A stretch of DNA of 64,000 nucleotides from an uncultured Sphingomonadales bacterium (GCA_903832325.1 CAILBC010000020.1:186001-250000), one strand, 5' to 3'. Shown: positions 26,797-36,850, counted from the stretch's first letter. Numbers and translations: made by a program. Notes: generated from the letters alone by a model not told the origin.

Positions 26797-26834
26797 GGGG
26801 CGTGGTTCCTCCTGTGCCCCATTAGGTAGTGTGG

Positions 26835-26863
26835 TATTTTCGCCACACAAGGACATAGGTCAA
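26835..26863 (-). promoter_or_regulatory. clpB: Possible clpB promoter
   Basis: On the minus strand TTGACC (26863-26858) is followed after 17 bp by AAAATA (26840-26835), about 40 bp before the clpB start codon. The spacing fits a housekeeping-type promoter. The same stretch contains CCTTG and a TGTGG...CCACA palindrome, so a heat-shock sigma factor site cannot be excluded. Assigned by eye only. Confidence 0.3.
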
Positions 26864-26875
26864 ATTTTGGCACGC

Positions 26876-26908
26876 CAAACAAAAAGCCCCTCCCATCGGG
26901 GGAGGGGC
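26876..26908 (-). terminator. Intrinsic terminator of the M28 peptidase gene
   Basis: On the minus strand a 9-bp stem (GCCCCTCCC with GGGAGGGGC) and a short loop is followed directly by TTTTTG. It lies 50 bp downstream of the M28 peptidase stop codon (26959), between it and the clpB promoter. It is the best classical intrinsic terminator in the window. A second G/C-rich hairpin lies beside it at 26920-26941. Confidence 0.8.
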
Positions 26909-26958
26909 AATTGCGATAGCCCTGCCCCTGCGGGGGCAGGCTCACGAACGGCGGATCG

Positions 26959-28596
26959 TTACGGCCTGGCCGCCTTCGCCGCATTCGGCGCATATTCCTT
27001 GCCAAAGAAATCGCCCTGGTACCAGCGCGGGGCCAGGTCGGCGTTGGCCAGGCCCTCGACGATATGGGTGTTCACCCGGGCAAACAGCGCGCCCGCCTCC
27101 CAATCGAACGGCAGCGACAGATCGTCGCTTGGCTGATGGTAATGGTCCTTCAGAAACGCGCGAAACTGCTTTTCGCCCTCGCCGGCAAAGCCGGGGATCA
27201 TGAACACCGATGGTATCCCCTGCTGGACAAAGCGATAGTGGTCCGACCGGGTGAAAATCCCTTCTTCCGGAATGGGATCGGGCGACAGCGCAATGCCGTC
27301 GCGCTTTGCCGCGGCCGCCACGATCGGGCCCATGGTGGAATGTTGCGCGCCAAAGGCGACCACATCGCTGAACCGGTAAAGCAGCACGGGCATGTCGAAA
27401 TTCACATCGGCAATCGCCGTGCCCGCCGCCGGCAGCGGGTGCCGCGCCAGATAGTCCGATCCCAGCAGCCCCGATTCCTCTCCGGTCAGCGCGGCAAACA
27501 GCACCGAACGGCGCGGGTGGGTGGCCGATCCGGCCAGCGCCCGGGCCGAAGCCAGCATCGTTGCCACCCCGGCGGCATTGTCCATCGCGCCGTTGTAGAT
27601 CGCATCCGCGCCGGTGCCGCCCGCGCCCAGGTGGTCAAGGTGCGCGCTCAGCACCACGGCCTCTTTGGCCAGCGCCGGGTCACTGCCCGGCAACACCGCC
27701 ACGACATTTTCGCTCTTGATATCGCGCCACTGGTTCAGCGCGACAATCTGCGCCGCGGCCTTCAGATCAAACCCGTGCGGGCGCCCGCCATCCTTGTCGG
27801 CCTGCGCCAGCACATCGGCCAGCGGGTGCCCGGCGGCGGCAAACAGCGCCGTTGCAGTGTCGCTGCGCAGGACGATGCTCGCCTTGATCCCGCTGGCACG
27901 TACAAAGGCCTGCCCATCGGGCCCGACCCAGCTGCGCGAAGGCCGTGCCGCCGCCTCGATCAGGCGTTGCCAGGTCACGCGCCGGGCATCCTGCAGCGTC
28001 TGCACCGACATGATCGCGACCGCGCCGCGCTTCATCGCCATCACGGCCTTTTCCGCGCCCAGAAACGCGCCCAGTTCGCTGTCCACGCCTTTGGGATAGC
28101 CGGTCAGCACCACCACGATCTTGCCGCGCGCATCCAGCCCGCGATAATCGTCAAACCCCAGATCGGCGCGATCGAGGCCATAGCCGGCAAAGACCAGCGG
28201 GGCATCGATCACCAGCCCCTTGTCGGTCAGCCCGGCGCGCAGCAGCGCCTGGTCCGCCGCCATCGTCATGGTTGCCCCGCCATAAGTCAGCCGCACCCCG
28301 GCGCCTTTGGCCAGCCGCGCCTCACGCAGGGTAACCGGCTGATACCAGCTGCCATCGGGCCCCGCCGGCTTCAGCCCCAGTGCCTGAAACCGCGTGGCGA
28401 CAAAGCGCGCGGCAATGTCATAGCCCGGCGTGCCCGGTTCGCGCCCTTGCAACGTGTCATCGGCCAGAAAGGTGACATCCGCGGCCACATCGTCGGCCAC
28501 ATGTGCCGCACGTATCGCCGGTTCCTCGGCGTGGAGCGTTTGCGCGCCCAGCAGAATCATCGCGCTGTACAGGACAAGCCGGATAGGGTTGGTCAT
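26959..28596 (-). CDS. Secreted M28 family zinc peptidase
   Basis: A 545-residue aminopeptidase-type enzyme with a signal peptide (residues 1-23, ending TLHAEE). The two-zinc ligands are visible in order: His in LSAHLDHLG, Asp in GAMDNAAGV, the Glu-Glu pair in TGEESGLLG, Asp in NFDMPVL and the last His in FTRSDHYRFV. A PA domain of about 110 residues is inserted between the N-terminal region and the catalytic core (VFAGYGLDRAD to KGVDSELGAF). Such proteins remove N-terminal residues from peptides in the periplasm or outside. The ATG at 28596 gives the signal peptide. Confidence 0.9.
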   Translation of the reverse strand: MTNPIRLVLYSAMILLGAQTLHAEEPAIRAAHVADDVAADVTFLADDTLQGREPGTPGYDIAARFVATRFQALGLKPAGPDGSWYQPVTLREARLAKGAGVRLTYGGATMTMAADQALLRAGLTDKGLVIDAPLVFAGYGLDRADLGFDDYRGLDARGKIVVVLTGYPKGVDSELGAFLGAEKAVMAMKRGAVAIMSVQTLQDARRVTWQRLIEAAARPSRSWVGPDGQAFVRASGIKASIVLRSDTATALFAAAGHPLADVLAQADKDGGRPHGFDLKAAAQIVALNQWRDIKSENVVAVLPGSDPALAKEAVVLSAHLDHLGAGGTGADAIYNGAMDNAAGVATMLASARALAGSATHPRRSVLFAALTGEESGLLGSDYLARHPLPAAGTAIADVNFDMPVLLYRFSDVVAFGAQHSTMGPIVAAAAKRDGIALSPDPIPEEGIFTRSDHYRFVQQGIPSVFMIPGFAGEGEKQFRAFLKDHYHQPSDDLSLPFDWEAGALFARVNTHIVEGLANADLAPRWYQGDFFGKEYAPNAAKAARP

Positions 28597-28802
28597 CGGT
28601 AGCCTCGCACAAGCAGTTGGTCGATCATCGCGCGCCAATGGGCCGGGAATTCGCAAGACTGGCGCGCACCCTTGTCCTTGCAGCATTGGCCTCTCGCGCC
28701 AGCCCTTTGGGGAAAATCCGCACGTCGGCCCGGTTTAGGCCCTGTTCATCGCCGATCTGGTCTGAAACACAAGTCCTTCAGTTCTTGCTTACGGGAATTT
28801 GC

Positions 28803-31667
28803 ATGCGCCGCACCACCTTTGCTGCCGTTGTTCTTGCCTCGACCGCGCTGGGCCTTGCCCTGCCCGCGATGGCGCCCGCGATGGCCCAGGCGCCGGCACC
28901 AGACCTCCCGCCCCCGGCCCCGGTGGCCGATCTGGTGCGCGGGCTGAACATTGCCTATGACCGGTTTACCCTGCCCAACGGGCTGACCGTGCTGGTCCAT
29001 ACCGATCGCAAGGCGCCGGTGGTGGCCGTATCGGTATGGTATGCCGTGGGGTCGAAAAACGAACCGCGCGGGCGCACCGGCTTTGCCCACTTGTTCGAAC
29101 ACCTGATGTTCTATGGCTCGCAGCATGCGCCCGGCAATTTCTTCGCGCCGCTGACTGAAGTGGGCGCGACCGATTACAACGGCACGACCTGGAACGATCG
29201 CACCAACTATTTCGAAACCGTGCCCACGGTCGCGCTCGATCGCGCACTGATGCTGGAAAGCGATCGCATGGGCTGGCTGCTGCCGGCGATGACCAAAGAG
29301 CGCGTCGATGCCCAGCGCGCCGTGGTCAAGAACGAAAAGCGCGAACGCGACAACCAGCCTTATGGCCTGGTCGATTATGAACAGCAGGAAACGCTCTATC
29401 CCGCCGGGCACCCCTATCACCACGTCACCATCGGATCGATGGACGATCTCGACAAGGCCTCGCTCGACGATGTGAAAGCCTGGTTCCACGATCATTACGG
29501 GCCCAACAACGCCATTCTGGTGCTGGCCGGCGATATCGACCTTGCCACCGCGAAAGACAAAGTGGCCCGCTGGTTTGCCGCGATCCCGCCGGGCCCGCCT
29601 GTGCAACCGGTCGTTGCGCCGGTGGTGCCGCTGGCCGCGCCCGTGGCGAAAACCATCCACGATCAGGTCGCCACCACGCGGATCATGCGCATGTGGGCGA
29701 TCCCCGGGCTCGACAATCCCGATTACCTGCCGCTGCAAATCGGCGCCACGGTGCTGGGTGGCCTTGCCAGTTCACGGCTCAGCGATCAGCTCGTCCATGG
29801 CCGCGAACTGGCGGTCGATGCCAGCGCCGAAACCGATATCTATGCCCAGGCCGGGCAGTTTGTCGCCACGGTCGATGTAAAACCGGGCACCGATGCCAAA
29901 GTGGCCGATGCCGCGCTCGATGCCGAAATCGCCCGGCTGATCGATCAGGGCCCGACCCCCGACGAAATGCAGCGCGCGACGATGACGTATGTCAGCCACA
30001 CCATCCGTTCGCTGGAATCGGTCGGCGGCTTTGGCGGCACCGCGCCGACTTTGGCGCAGGGCCTGCTTTATTCCGGCGATCCGGGCTATTTCCGCAAGGA
30101 ACTGGACCACGCCGCCAAACTGACCCCCGATGATGTGCGCAATGCCATGCGCAAATGGCTGCGCAGCCCGGCCTTTTCGCTGACCATCGAACCGGGCGCG
30201 CGCACCGCCGGCGGCGAAAGCCGCGGCGGCGATGATGGGCTGCCACCGTCCCCCCCGCCGCCGCCAGTGCCCGCCGGGCTTTCCGCCAGCGGCACCGATG
30301 GCGATCGCAGCCACCTGCCCGCCGCGGGCGCGGTGCCCACCCTGCCCTTTCCCGCGCTGGAACGCACCACGCTGTCAAACGGCATTCCGGTGGTCTTTGC
30401 CCGGCGCAGCGCGGTGCCGGTGGTCGAAGTGCGGCTGGCATTCGATGCGGGCTATGCCGCCGATCCCGCCGATGCGCGCGGCACCGAGGCGCTGCTGCTG
30501 CGGCTGATGGACGAAGGCACGCAAACGCTTACCGCAACCGAGCTGGCGCGCCTGCGTGAACGGCTGGGCGCGACGATCAGCGATTCCTCCGGCGCCGATC
30601 GCACGTCGTTCCAGCTTGATGCGCTGGCACCCAATCTGGCCGCTTCGCTCGATCTGCTCAGCGATTTCGTGCGCCATCCCGGCCTGCGCGAGGCCGATCT
30701 GAACCGTGTGCGCAGCCAGCAACTGTCGGCCATCGATGCCGAACTGCAAGACCCCGATGGCGTCGGGTTGCGCGTGCTGTACCCGGCGATCTATGGCCCG
30801 GCGCACCCGTATGGCACCAGCCCCAGCGGCAGCGGCACAAAGGCGACCGTGGCGCGCCTGTCACGCGCCGATCTGGAAAAATGGCACCACGACTGGCTGC
30901 GCCCCGATCGCGCGACGCTGTTCGTGGTGGGGGATACCACGCTCGATGCGCTGCGCCCGCTGCTCGAAAAAAGCTTTGGCACCTGGGCTGCCCCCGCTAC
31001 GCCGGCGCCGCACAAGGATCTGACCATCGCGCTGCCCGCCGTGCACGAACGGATCATCCTGATTGACCGGCCCGGCACCCCGCAGGCGCAGATCGAAGGC
31101 GGCGAAGTGCTGAACGCGCGCGGCACCGATGATCTGCTGGCGCTGCGCACCGCCAACGACGTGCTCGGCGGATCACCGATCGCGCGGCTGAACCTGAACT
31201 TGCGCGAAGACAAAGGCTGGTCCTATGGCTCGTACAGCGGCTTTGGCGATCGCGAAGGCAATGTCGCGCTGCGCTTCATCGCCCCTGTGCAAACCGATCA
31301 GACCGGCCCGGCGCTGGCCGAACTGCGCAAGGAAATTGCCGCCTATGTCGGGCCAAAGGGCACGACAGCGCGCGAACTGGACCTGGCCACAAACGGATCG
31401 GCGCGCGAATTGCCCGGCATGTTCGAAACATCGGGCGCCGTGCTCGATGCCGTGGCGCGCATCGTCCAATTCAAGCGCCCCGATGATTACTACACCCGCC
31501 TGCCCGAACGCTATCGCACGATGACCGCCGCCGATCTCGACAATGCGGCGCGGGCAAAGATCGATCCGTCGCGCATTGTCTGGGTGGTGGTGGGCGACGC
31601 CGCCAAAATCCGCCCCCAGCTCGCCAAGCTGGGCCTGCCGGTGGAAGAGATGAAAGCGGCGCCCTGA
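28803..31667 (+). CDS. Periplasmic M16 (pitrilysin-type) zinc peptidase, two-domain
   Basis: A 954-residue protein with a signal peptide (residues 1-29) and two tandem M16 units. The first carries the inverted zinc motif HLFEH at residues 96-100 and is the active half. The second (from about residue 515, ERTTLSNGIPVVFARRSAV) lacks HxxEH and is the usual inactive partner that closes the peptide chamber. A Gly/Pro-rich linker (GLPPSPPPPPVPAGL) joins the halves. Family members degrade peptides in the periplasm. It is divergent from the M28 peptidase gene, with a 206-bp shared promoter region. The ATG at 28803 has GGGAA upstream; the frame extends to 28617 without merit. Confidence 0.93.
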   Translation: MRRTTFAAVVLASTALGLALPAMAPAMAQAPAPDLPPPAPVADLVRGLNIAYDRFTLPNGLTVLVHTDRKAPVVAVSVWYAVGSKNEPRGRTGFAHLFEHLMFYGSQHAPGNFFAPLTEVGATDYNGTTWNDRTNYFETVPTVALDRALMLESDRMGWLLPAMTKERVDAQRAVVKNEKRERDNQPYGLVDYEQQETLYPAGHPYHHVTIGSMDDLDKASLDDVKAWFHDHYGPNNAILVLAGDIDLATAKDKVARWFAAIPPGPPVQPVVAPVVPLAAPVAKTIHDQVATTRIMRMWAIPGLDNPDYLPLQIGATVLGGLASSRLSDQLVHGRELAVDASAETDIYAQAGQFVATVDVKPGTDAKVADAALDAEIARLIDQGPTPDEMQRATMTYVSHTIRSLESVGGFGGTAPTLAQGLLYSGDPGYFRKELDHAAKLTPDDVRNAMRKWLRSPAFSLTIEPGARTAGGESRGGDDGLPPSPPPPPVPAGLSASGTDGDRSHLPAAGAVPTLPFPALERTTLSNGIPVVFARRSAVPVVEVRLAFDAGYAADPADARGTEALLLRLMDEGTQTLTATELARLRERLGATISDSSGADRTSFQLDALAPNLAASLDLLSDFVRHPGLREADLNRVRSQQLSAIDAELQDPDGVGLRVLYPAIYGPAHPYGTSPSGSGTKATVARLSRADLEKWHHDWLRPDRATLFVVGDTTLDALRPLLEKSFGTWAAPATPAPHKDLTIALPAVHERIILIDRPGTPQAQIEGGEVLNARGTDDLLALRTANDVLGGSPIARLNLNLREDKGWSYGSYSGFGDREGNVALRFIAPVQTDQTGPALAELRKEIAAYVGPKGTTARELDLATNGSARELPGMFETSGAVLDAVARIVQFKRPDDYYTRLPERYRTMTAADLDNAARAKIDPSRIVWVVVGDAAKIRPQLAKLGLPVEEMKAAP

Positions 31668-31709
31668 TCCGGGGCTTCAGCGCCACACCAACACCTGGCA
31701 GGCGTTGGC

Positions 31710-31740
31710 GCGCATCCTTCGTCAGGCTCAGGATGAACGG
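31710..31740. repeat. Dispersed 'CCTTC..CAGGCTCAGGATGA' repeat
   Basis: Part of a short interspersed repeat; the inverted relative is at 13993-14020 (CGCATCC, then the same core in the other orientation). Both share the CGCATCCTTC flank and the CAGGCTC(A/G)GGATGA core. A weaker relative (TTCGGGCTTCGACAGGCCTG) is at 23801-23820. I recall this motif as common between genes in alphaproteobacteria. Confidence 0.6.
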
Positions 31741-31760
31741 ACCTGTCAAAGGATTGTACG

Positions 31761-31784
31761 CCCCCCCTCAGGCAACGGGGGGGG
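31761..31784. terminator. C7/G7 hairpin between the convergent M16 peptidase and gatB genes
   Basis: Seven Cs and seven Gs flank a short loop (TCAGGCAAC), in the 131-bp gap between the convergent stop codons at 31667 and 31799. No T-tract on either strand, so a bidirectional terminator is only a suggestion. Confidence 0.45.
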
Positions 31785-31798
31785 CGGGGGCGGCAAAA

Positions 31799-33289
31799 TC
31801 AGCCCAGCTTGGCCTTCAGCACCTGGTTGACCAGTTGCGGGTTGCCCTTGCCCTGCATCGCCTTCATCGTCTGGCCGACGAAAAATCCGAACAGCGCCTC
31901 TTTGCCGCCGCGATACTGTTCAACCTTGTCGCCATTGGCGGCGAGCACGGCATCCACCGCAGCCTCGATCGCGCCGGTGTCGCTGGTCTGTTTCAGCCCG
32001 TCGCGTTCCACGATCACCCCGGGCAGATCGCCGGTGTCGAGCATTTTTTCGAGCACCTGCTTGGCGATCGATCCCGAAATCGTGCCATCGCCCACCAGCG
32101 CCAGCAATTCGGCGCCGGCTTCGGGCGAAACCGGGCTGTCGCCCAGCGTGCGGCCCAGCTTGTTCAGCGCGCCAAACAGTTCGCTGGTCAGCCAGTTTGA
32201 AGCGGCGCGGGCCACATCGCTTTCGCTCTTGCCCTGGCGGCGCGCGCTTTCGGCCACCAGCACTTCGAACCAGCGCGCGGTTTCCGCATCGGCGGTGAGC
32301 ACCGCGGCGTTATAGGCCGAAAGGCCCAGCTCCGCCTCATACCGGGCGCGCTTGGCATCGGGCAGTTCGGGCAGGCTCGCGCGGCATTCGTCGATGAACG
32401 CCTGGTCCAGCACCAGCGGCAGCAGATCGGGATCGGGGAAATAGCGATAATCGTGCGCGTCTTCCTTGCTGCGCATCGATCGCGTGGTGCCGGTATCGGG
32501 GTCGAACAGGCGCGTTTCCTGCACGATCGTCCCGCCGCTTTCCAGCACGTCGATCTGGCGCCGCGCTTCGTATTCCACGGTCGCCATGACAAAGCGCACC
32601 GAATTGACATTCTTCGTTTCGGTGCGCGTGCCGAATTCATCGCCCGGGCGCCGCACCGACACGTTGACATCGGCGCGCATCGAACCCTGATCCATGTTGC
32701 CGTCGCACGATCCGACATAGCGCAGGATGGTGCGCAGCTTGGCCAGATAGGCGCCGGCTTCGGCGGGGCTGCGCATATCGGGCCGGCTGACGATTTCCAT
32801 CAGCGCCACGCCCGACCGGTTGAGATCGACATAGCTCATCGTCGGGTGCTGATCGTGCATCAGCTTGCCCGCATCCTGTTCGACATGGATGCGTTCCACG
32901 CCGATCACTTTGGTTTCATCGGGCTTCTTGTCATCGGGCGTGATTTCCACCGCGCCTTCACCCACCAGCGGATGGTACAGCTGGCTGATCTGGTAGCCCT
33001 GCGGCAGATCGGCATAGAAATAGTTCTTGCGATCAAACCGCGACCACGGATTGATCGCGGCGTTGATCGCCAGGCCCGTGCGCACCGCCTGGCGGATGCA
33101 TTCGCGATTGAGCACGGGCAGCATGCCCGGCATCGCCGCATCGACCAGGCTGACCTGGCTGTTGGGCTCTGCCCCGAACGCGGTGGCCGCGCCCGAAAAC
33201 AGCTTTGACGCGGTGGTGATCTGGGCGTGGACTTCCAGCCCGATGACCACTTCCCATTCGCCCGTGGCGCCTTCGATACGATACGTCAT
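31799..33289 (-). CDS. gatB: Aspartyl/glutamyl-tRNA(Asn/Gln) amidotransferase subunit B
   Basis: GatB phosphorylates the acyl group of misacylated Glu-tRNA(Gln) or Asp-tRNA(Asn) before amidation. The 496-residue protein has the cradle domain opening ([23 protein letters not shown]), zinc- and metal-binding residues, the [13 protein letters not shown] and [14 protein letters not shown] blocks, and a C-terminal YqeY-like helical tail that binds tRNA. Third gene of the leftward gatC-gatA-gatB operon, with 1 bp between gatA stop and gatB start. The ATG at 33289 is used. Confidence 0.97.
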   Translation of the reverse strand: MTYRIEGATGEWEVVIGLEVHAQITTASKLFSGAATAFGAEPNSQVSLVDAAMPGMLPVLNRECIRQAVRTGLAINAAINPWSRFDRKNYFYADLPQGYQISQLYHPLVGEGAVEITPDDKKPDETKVIGVERIHVEQDAGKLMHDQHPTMSYVDLNRSGVALMEIVSRPDMRSPAEAGAYLAKLRTILRYVGSCDGNMDQGSMRADVNVSVRRPGDEFGTRTETKNVNSVRFVMATVEYEARRQIDVLESGGTIVQETRLFDPDTGTTRSMRSKEDAHDYRYFPDPDLLPLVLDQAFIDECRASLPELPDAKRARYEAELGLSAYNAAVLTADAETARWFEVLVAESARRQGKSESDVARAASNWLTSELFGALNKLGRTLGDSPVSPEAGAELLALVGDGTISGSIAKQVLEKMLDTGDLPGVIVERDGLKQTSDTGAIEAAVDAVLAANGDKVEQYRGGKEALFGFFVGQTMKAMQGKGNPQLVNQVLKAKLG

Positions 33290-33290
33290 C

Positions 33291-34775
33291 TTACCACCAC
33301 CTGCCTGGACGGGCGGCAAAACCGGCGCGGCGCTCGATCGCGAGGCCGGCGTTGAGCACGCCCTGTTCGTCAAAGGCCCGCCCGATCAGATGCAGGCCCA
33401 GCGGCAGCCCGCTGCGATCGAGCCCGGCCGGCACCGACATCGCGGGCAGCCCGGCCAGCGATGCGGGCACCGAAAACACGTCGTTGAGATACATTTCCAG
33501 CGGATCGTCGCTTTTCTGCCCCAGCACGAATGCCGCCGAAGGCGCGGTCGGGGTCAGGATCACATCGACTTCGCCAAATGCGGCATCAAAATCGCGCGCG
33601 ATCAGCGTGCGCACTTTTTGCGCCTGAGTGTAATAGGCATCGTAGAACCCGGCCGACAGCACGTACGTGCCGATCATGATCCGGCGCTTCACTTCGGCAC
33701 CAAACCCGGCCGCGCGGGTGGCGGCATACATGTCCTGCAGCCCGGCATGGTCGGGCAGATCGCGCAAGCCATAGCGCACGCCATCATACCGCGCGAGGTT
33801 GGACGAGGCTTCGGCCGGGGCGATGATGTAATACGTCGGCAGCGCGTATCGAGTGTGCGGCAGGCTGATATCGACCACGCTGGCGCCCGCATCCTTCAGC
33901 CAGGCGATGCCATCGTCCCAGCTTTTGGCGACATCGGCATTCAGCCCGTCAATCCGGTATTCGCGCGGGATGCCCACTTTCAGCCCGCGCAGATCGTCGG
34001 TCAGGCCTGCGCTCCAGGCCGGCACGGGCAGATCGAGGCTGGTCGAATCCTTGGGATCGAACCCGGCCATCGCCTCCAGCATGATCGCGCAATCGGTCAC
34101 ATCGCGCGCCATCGGCCCGGCCTGATCGAGCGACGAGGCAAAGGCGACAATGCCCCAGCGGCTGCACCGGCCATACGTCGGCTTGATCCCGGCAATCCCG
34201 GTAAAAGCGGCCGGCTGGCGGATCGATCCGCCGGTGTCGGTGCCGGTTGCAGCCGCGACGATGCGCGCGGCCACGGCCGCAGACGATCCGCCCGACGATC
34301 CGCCCGGCGCACGCATCGCGGTTTCCCCTTCGGCGCGCCACGGCGAAATCACGTTTCCGAATGCGCTGGTTTCGTTTGATGATCCCATCGCGAACTGGTC
34401 GAGGTTCAGCTTGCCCAGCATGCCGGCGCCCGCGTCCCACAGCTTTTGGCTGACAGTCGATTCGTAGGGCGGGATGAACCCTTCGAGAATGTGGCTGGCG
34501 GCCGTGGTCTGCACGCCCTGCGTGGCGAACAGGTCCTTCATCCCGATCGGCACACCGGCCAGCGGCCCCAGCGGCTGGCCCGCGGCGCGCGCCGCATCAA
34601 CCCGCGCGGCAGCGGCCAGCGCATGGTCGGGCGTGGTGACAATGAACGCATTGAGCGCAGGATTGGCTTCGGCCACGGCGGCGTTGAACGCACCGGCCAC
34701 TTCGGTGGCGGTGAAATCGCCGCCGGCAACGCCATCGCGGATTGCCGCGAGGCCAAGATCGGTCAGGTCGCGCAT
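33291..34775 (-). CDS. gatA: Aspartyl/glutamyl-tRNA(Asn/Gln) amidotransferase subunit A
   Basis: GatA is the glutaminase of GatCAB. The 494-residue amidase-signature protein has the catalytic Lys in [11 protein letters not shown], the cis-Ser in [13 protein letters not shown] and the nucleophile Ser in [12 protein letters not shown]. It is distinguished from the secreted amidase at 22146-23711 by the lack of a signal sequence, by the GatA-type [23 protein letters not shown] block and by being between gatC and gatB. It starts 2 bp after the gatC stop codon. Confidence 0.97.
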   Translation of the reverse strand: MRDLTDLGLAAIRDGVAGGDFTATEVAGAFNAAVAEANPALNAFIVTTPDHALAAAARVDAARAAGQPLGPLAGVPIGMKDLFATQGVQTTAASHILEGFIPPYESTVSQKLWDAGAGMLGKLNLDQFAMGSSNETSAFGNVISPWRAEGETAMRAPGGSSGGSSAAVAARIVAAATGTDTGGSIRQPAAFTGIAGIKPTYGRCSRWGIVAFASSLDQAGPMARDVTDCAIMLEAMAGFDPKDSTSLDLPVPAWSAGLTDDLRGLKVGIPREYRIDGLNADVAKSWDDGIAWLKDAGASVVDISLPHTRYALPTYYIIAPAEASSNLARYDGVRYGLRDLPDHAGLQDMYAATRAAGFGAEVKRRIMIGTYVLSAGFYDAYYTQAQKVRTLIARDFDAAFGEVDVILTPTAPSAAFVLGQKSDDPLEMYLNDVFSVPASLAGLPAMSVPAGLDRSGLPLGLHLIGRAFDEQGVLNAGLAIERRAGFAARPGRWW

Positions 34776-34776
34776 C

Positions 34777-35079
34777 TTATTCGATCACCTTGGGCACGCC
34801 GAAAAAGCCGTGTTCGGGGGCCGGCGCATTGGCCAGCACTTTGTCGCGGATATTGCCACCGGTCAGCGGGTCTGCGCCCACCACATCGGCGCGCAGCCGC
34901 AAGCTGTTGGCGATTACCGCGGTCATCGGCTCCACGCCGGACACATCGACTTCGCCCAGTTGCTCCACCCAGGCGAGAATCCCGTTCAATTCGGGCACCA
35001 TCGCGGCGATTTCCGCCTCGGTGACCTTGATCCGGGCGAGCATGGCAATCTTGGCCACGTCGGCGGGGGCGACAGACAT
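34777..35079 (-). CDS. gatC: Aspartyl/glutamyl-tRNA(Asn/Gln) amidotransferase subunit C
   Basis: A 100-residue GatC, the small stabilising subunit that wraps around GatA. Recognised by [20 protein letters not shown] at the N-terminus, the [10 protein letters not shown] segment and the C-terminal [11 protein letters not shown]. The ATG at 35079 gives the normal length. It begins the gat operon. Upstream lies a short gap with a tandem repeat bordering the FKBP stop codon. Confidence 0.95.
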   Translation of the reverse strand: MSVAPADVAKIAMLARIKVTEAEIAAMVPELNGILAWVEQLGEVDVSGVEPMTAVIANSLRLRADVVGADPLTGGNIRDKVLANAPAPEHGFFGVPKVIE

Positions 35080-35164
35080 GCCCTTACCCTTTCTGGTGAA
35101 AAAAACATCGTCCGCGGGGCACCCTTGCACCGTTGCCCGGCCAGGGTACCCGCACGATAGCTGT

Positions 35165-35188
35165 TACTGCAACTGTACCTGCAACTGT
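35165..35188. repeat. 12-bp tandem repeat touching the FKBP stop codon
   Basis: Two 12-bp units ending CTGCAACTGT (35165-35176 and 35177-35188), preceded by a degenerate part (CTGTTA). The stop codon of the minus-strand FKBP gene (35188-35190) uses the edge of the second unit. Confidence 0.8.
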
Positions 35189-35748
35189 TATTGGGCGCCC
35201 GGTGCGGCTGCGCCCGGCATCGCCGGTGCGGCCCCACCTGCGCCGCCCTGCATCTGCTGCTGCAATTGCTGCATCATCATGCGCTGGCGCATCACTTCCT
35301 GCGCGTTCTTGTAATCGAGCAGGTCGATATCGAACACCAGGTCGCTGTTGGCCGGAATCGACACTTCGCCGGTTGTTTCGTTGCGCTTTTCCACCGCGCC
35401 ATAGGCCAGCCGCGCCGGGATGAACACGTGGTACTTCCCGCCCTTCTGCATCTGCTGCAGCGCCTTGGAAAAGCCCGGGATCACGCCCTGCACCGGAATC
35501 GGCACGCGCTCACCGCGGTCGAATTCCTTGCCGTTGACCAGATGGCCGACATAGTTGACCAGCACATAGTCCGAAGCAGTGGGCGATGCGCCCTTGCCCG
35601 CGGTCACGGTGGTGACATCAAGCCCCTTCTGCCGCGTGCCATAGGCCACCGCGCCACCCAGCGCGATCGCCAGGACAACACCGATCCACAATTTGCCGAT
35701 TGCGCCCTTGGCCACTGGCGCAAGCGGAACGCGCGTAATTTCCGTCAT
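35188..35748 (-). CDS. Membrane-anchored FKBP-type peptidyl-prolyl isomerase
   Basis: A 186-residue protein with a cytoplasmic N-terminal tail, one membrane helix (residues 18-36), and a single FKBP domain (about 50-140): VLVNYVGHLVNGKEFDRGER, PVQGVIPGFSKALQQMQKGGKYHVFIPARLAYG and VFDIDLLDY. It ends in a Gln/Met-rich helix and an Ala/Gly/Pro-rich tail. The single anchor places the domain in the periplasm, where it would assist folding of envelope proteins. It lies between rpsU and gatC on the same strand. Confidence 0.92.
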   Translation of the reverse strand: MTEITRVPLAPVAKGAIGKLWIGVVLAIALGGAVAYGTRQKGLDVTTVTAGKGASPTASDYVLVNYVGHLVNGKEFDRGERVPIPVQGVIPGFSKALQQMQKGGKYHVFIPARLAYGAVEKRNETTGEVSIPANSDLVFDIDLLDYKNAQEVMRQRMMMQQLQQQMQGGAGGAAPAMPGAAAPGAQ

Positions 35749-35816
35749 GTTGGCCCCTTTTTGGGTTGTTCTGCAGGGTCCGTCTCGCCGGCCCGGGAAC
35801 CACCGGCCAGACAGGC

Positions 35817-35842
35817 GAAAGGGCGCCGCATATGCGGCGCCC
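35817..35842 (-). terminator. Terminator downstream of rpsU
   Basis: A perfect 22-bp palindrome at 35821-35842 (arms GGGCGCCGCAT and ATGCGGCGCCC) followed on the minus strand by TTTC. It lies 100 bp beyond the rpsU stop codon and 70 bp before the FKBP start, so it probably separates the two transcripts. Confidence 0.65.
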
Positions 35843-35941
35843 TCTTGGCCCAGCCCGGGCCCGGTCGCAAGTGGTTAGCGCCGCAGCCGTGCAAGAATGA
35901 CAGGGGAAAATGGCACGATGGCCACGCTCCCCTGGCCGGTC

Positions 35942-36148
35942 TTACTTCCCGCCGTCGCGCTCAACGCGCTTGCGTTCCAGCTTGCGGGCGCGGCGGACAG
36001 CAGCAGCCTTTTCACGGGCGCGCTTTTCCGACGGCTTTTCAAAGTGACGGCGCAGCTTCATCTCGCGGTACACGCCCTCACGCTGCAGCTTCTTCTTGAG
36101 CGCGCGGAGAGCCTGGTCGACGTTGTTGTCGCGAACGAGAATCTGCAT
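35942..36148 (-). CDS. rpsU: Small ribosomal subunit protein bS21
   Basis: A 68-residue bS21: [20 protein letters not shown], then [20 protein letters not shown] and a very basic C-terminus. GAGGTG lies upstream of the ATG at 36148. An in-frame extension to 36253 is rejected because it has no family similarity. bS21 helps the 30S subunit recruit mRNA. The 279-bp gap to crcB on the other strand presumably holds both promoters; no riboswitch-like structure was identified in it. Confidence 0.97.
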   Translation of the reverse strand: MQILVRDNNVDQALRALKKKLQREGVYREMKLRRHFEKPSEKRAREKAAAVRRARKLERKRVERDGGK

Positions 36149-36427
36149 AAAAAAAGACACCTCACGAATGTGGCAGGCCAGAACCCCGTCAGCCACGCGC
36201 AAAGCCATGCGCGGGTCCAGGCGGGGGGACACCCATAAATTGCAAAAACACAAAGGGCCGATTCCCGGCTGGGATCGGCACTTGATGCGGGGCCCCTATC
36301 ACTTTGCCCCTGCCAAGGCAAGCGCGTGCGGCAAAATCCGCGCCATCGGCGGCCCCGTTCCGGCCAGGCAATCCGCTTGCACAAGTCCGGGCACAAATCC
36401 GGTTACCACTTTTGCGCATCATGCTCT

Positions 36428-36850
36428 ATGGACAGCGCCATGCAATCTTCAAATTCTTTCGTAACCGCCTCGTTGCTGGTGGCTGGCGGCGGCGCCGTCG
36501 GGTCATGGCTGCGCTTTTTCACCGGGCGAATGTGGTCGCTCGCAATCGGCCCCGTTGCGGCCTCGGCGTTCCCCTGGGCCACGCTTTCGGTCAATGTCGC
36601 GGGCTCTGTCGCGATGGGCCTGCTGGCCGGATGGCTGGCCCGCCACGGATCGGGCGGGGAAAGCTGGCGCCTGCTGCTGGGCGTGGGCGTGCTGGGCGGG
36701 TTCACCACCTTCTCCTCGTTCGCGCTGGAATTCGGCCTGTTTGTCGAACGCGGCGCGCTGGGCATGGCCATGGTCTATGTCGGGCTGTCGCTGCTCGCCG
36801 GGTTTGCCGGCCTGTTTGCCGGCCTCTCGCTGATGCGGGTGGCGGCATGA
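36428..36850 (+). CDS. crcB: Fluoride ion exporter CrcB/Fluc
   Basis: A 140-residue, four-helix membrane protein that forms dual-topology dimeric fluoride channels. The signature GFTTFSSFALEFG (phenylalanine box region) and the N-terminal GGGAVGSWLRF and ATLSVNVAGSVAMG blocks are clear. First gene of a tightly packed plus-strand run: its TGA overlaps the ATG of the pseudouridine synthase (ATGA). Starts at 36428 and 36440 are both possible. No fluoride riboswitch was recognised upstream. Confidence 0.93.
   Translation: MDSAMQSSNSFVTASLLVAGGGAVGSWLRFFTGRMWSLAIGPVAASAFPWATLSVNVAGSVAMGLLAGWLARHGSGGESWRLLLGVGVLGGFTTFSSFALEFGLFVERGALGMAMVYVGLSLLAGFAGLFAGLSLMRVAA

Noticed and set aside
25123..26829. 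A 568-codon open frame antisense to clpB
   Set aside because: clpB is unambiguous on the minus strand; the antisense product has no recognisable fold and is rich in His, Gln and Phe as expected from the complement of alanine- and glutamate-rich codons.
36149..36427. Fluoride riboswitch ahead of crcB
   Set aside because: I could not find the expected pseudoknot core or conserved bases in the leader by eye.
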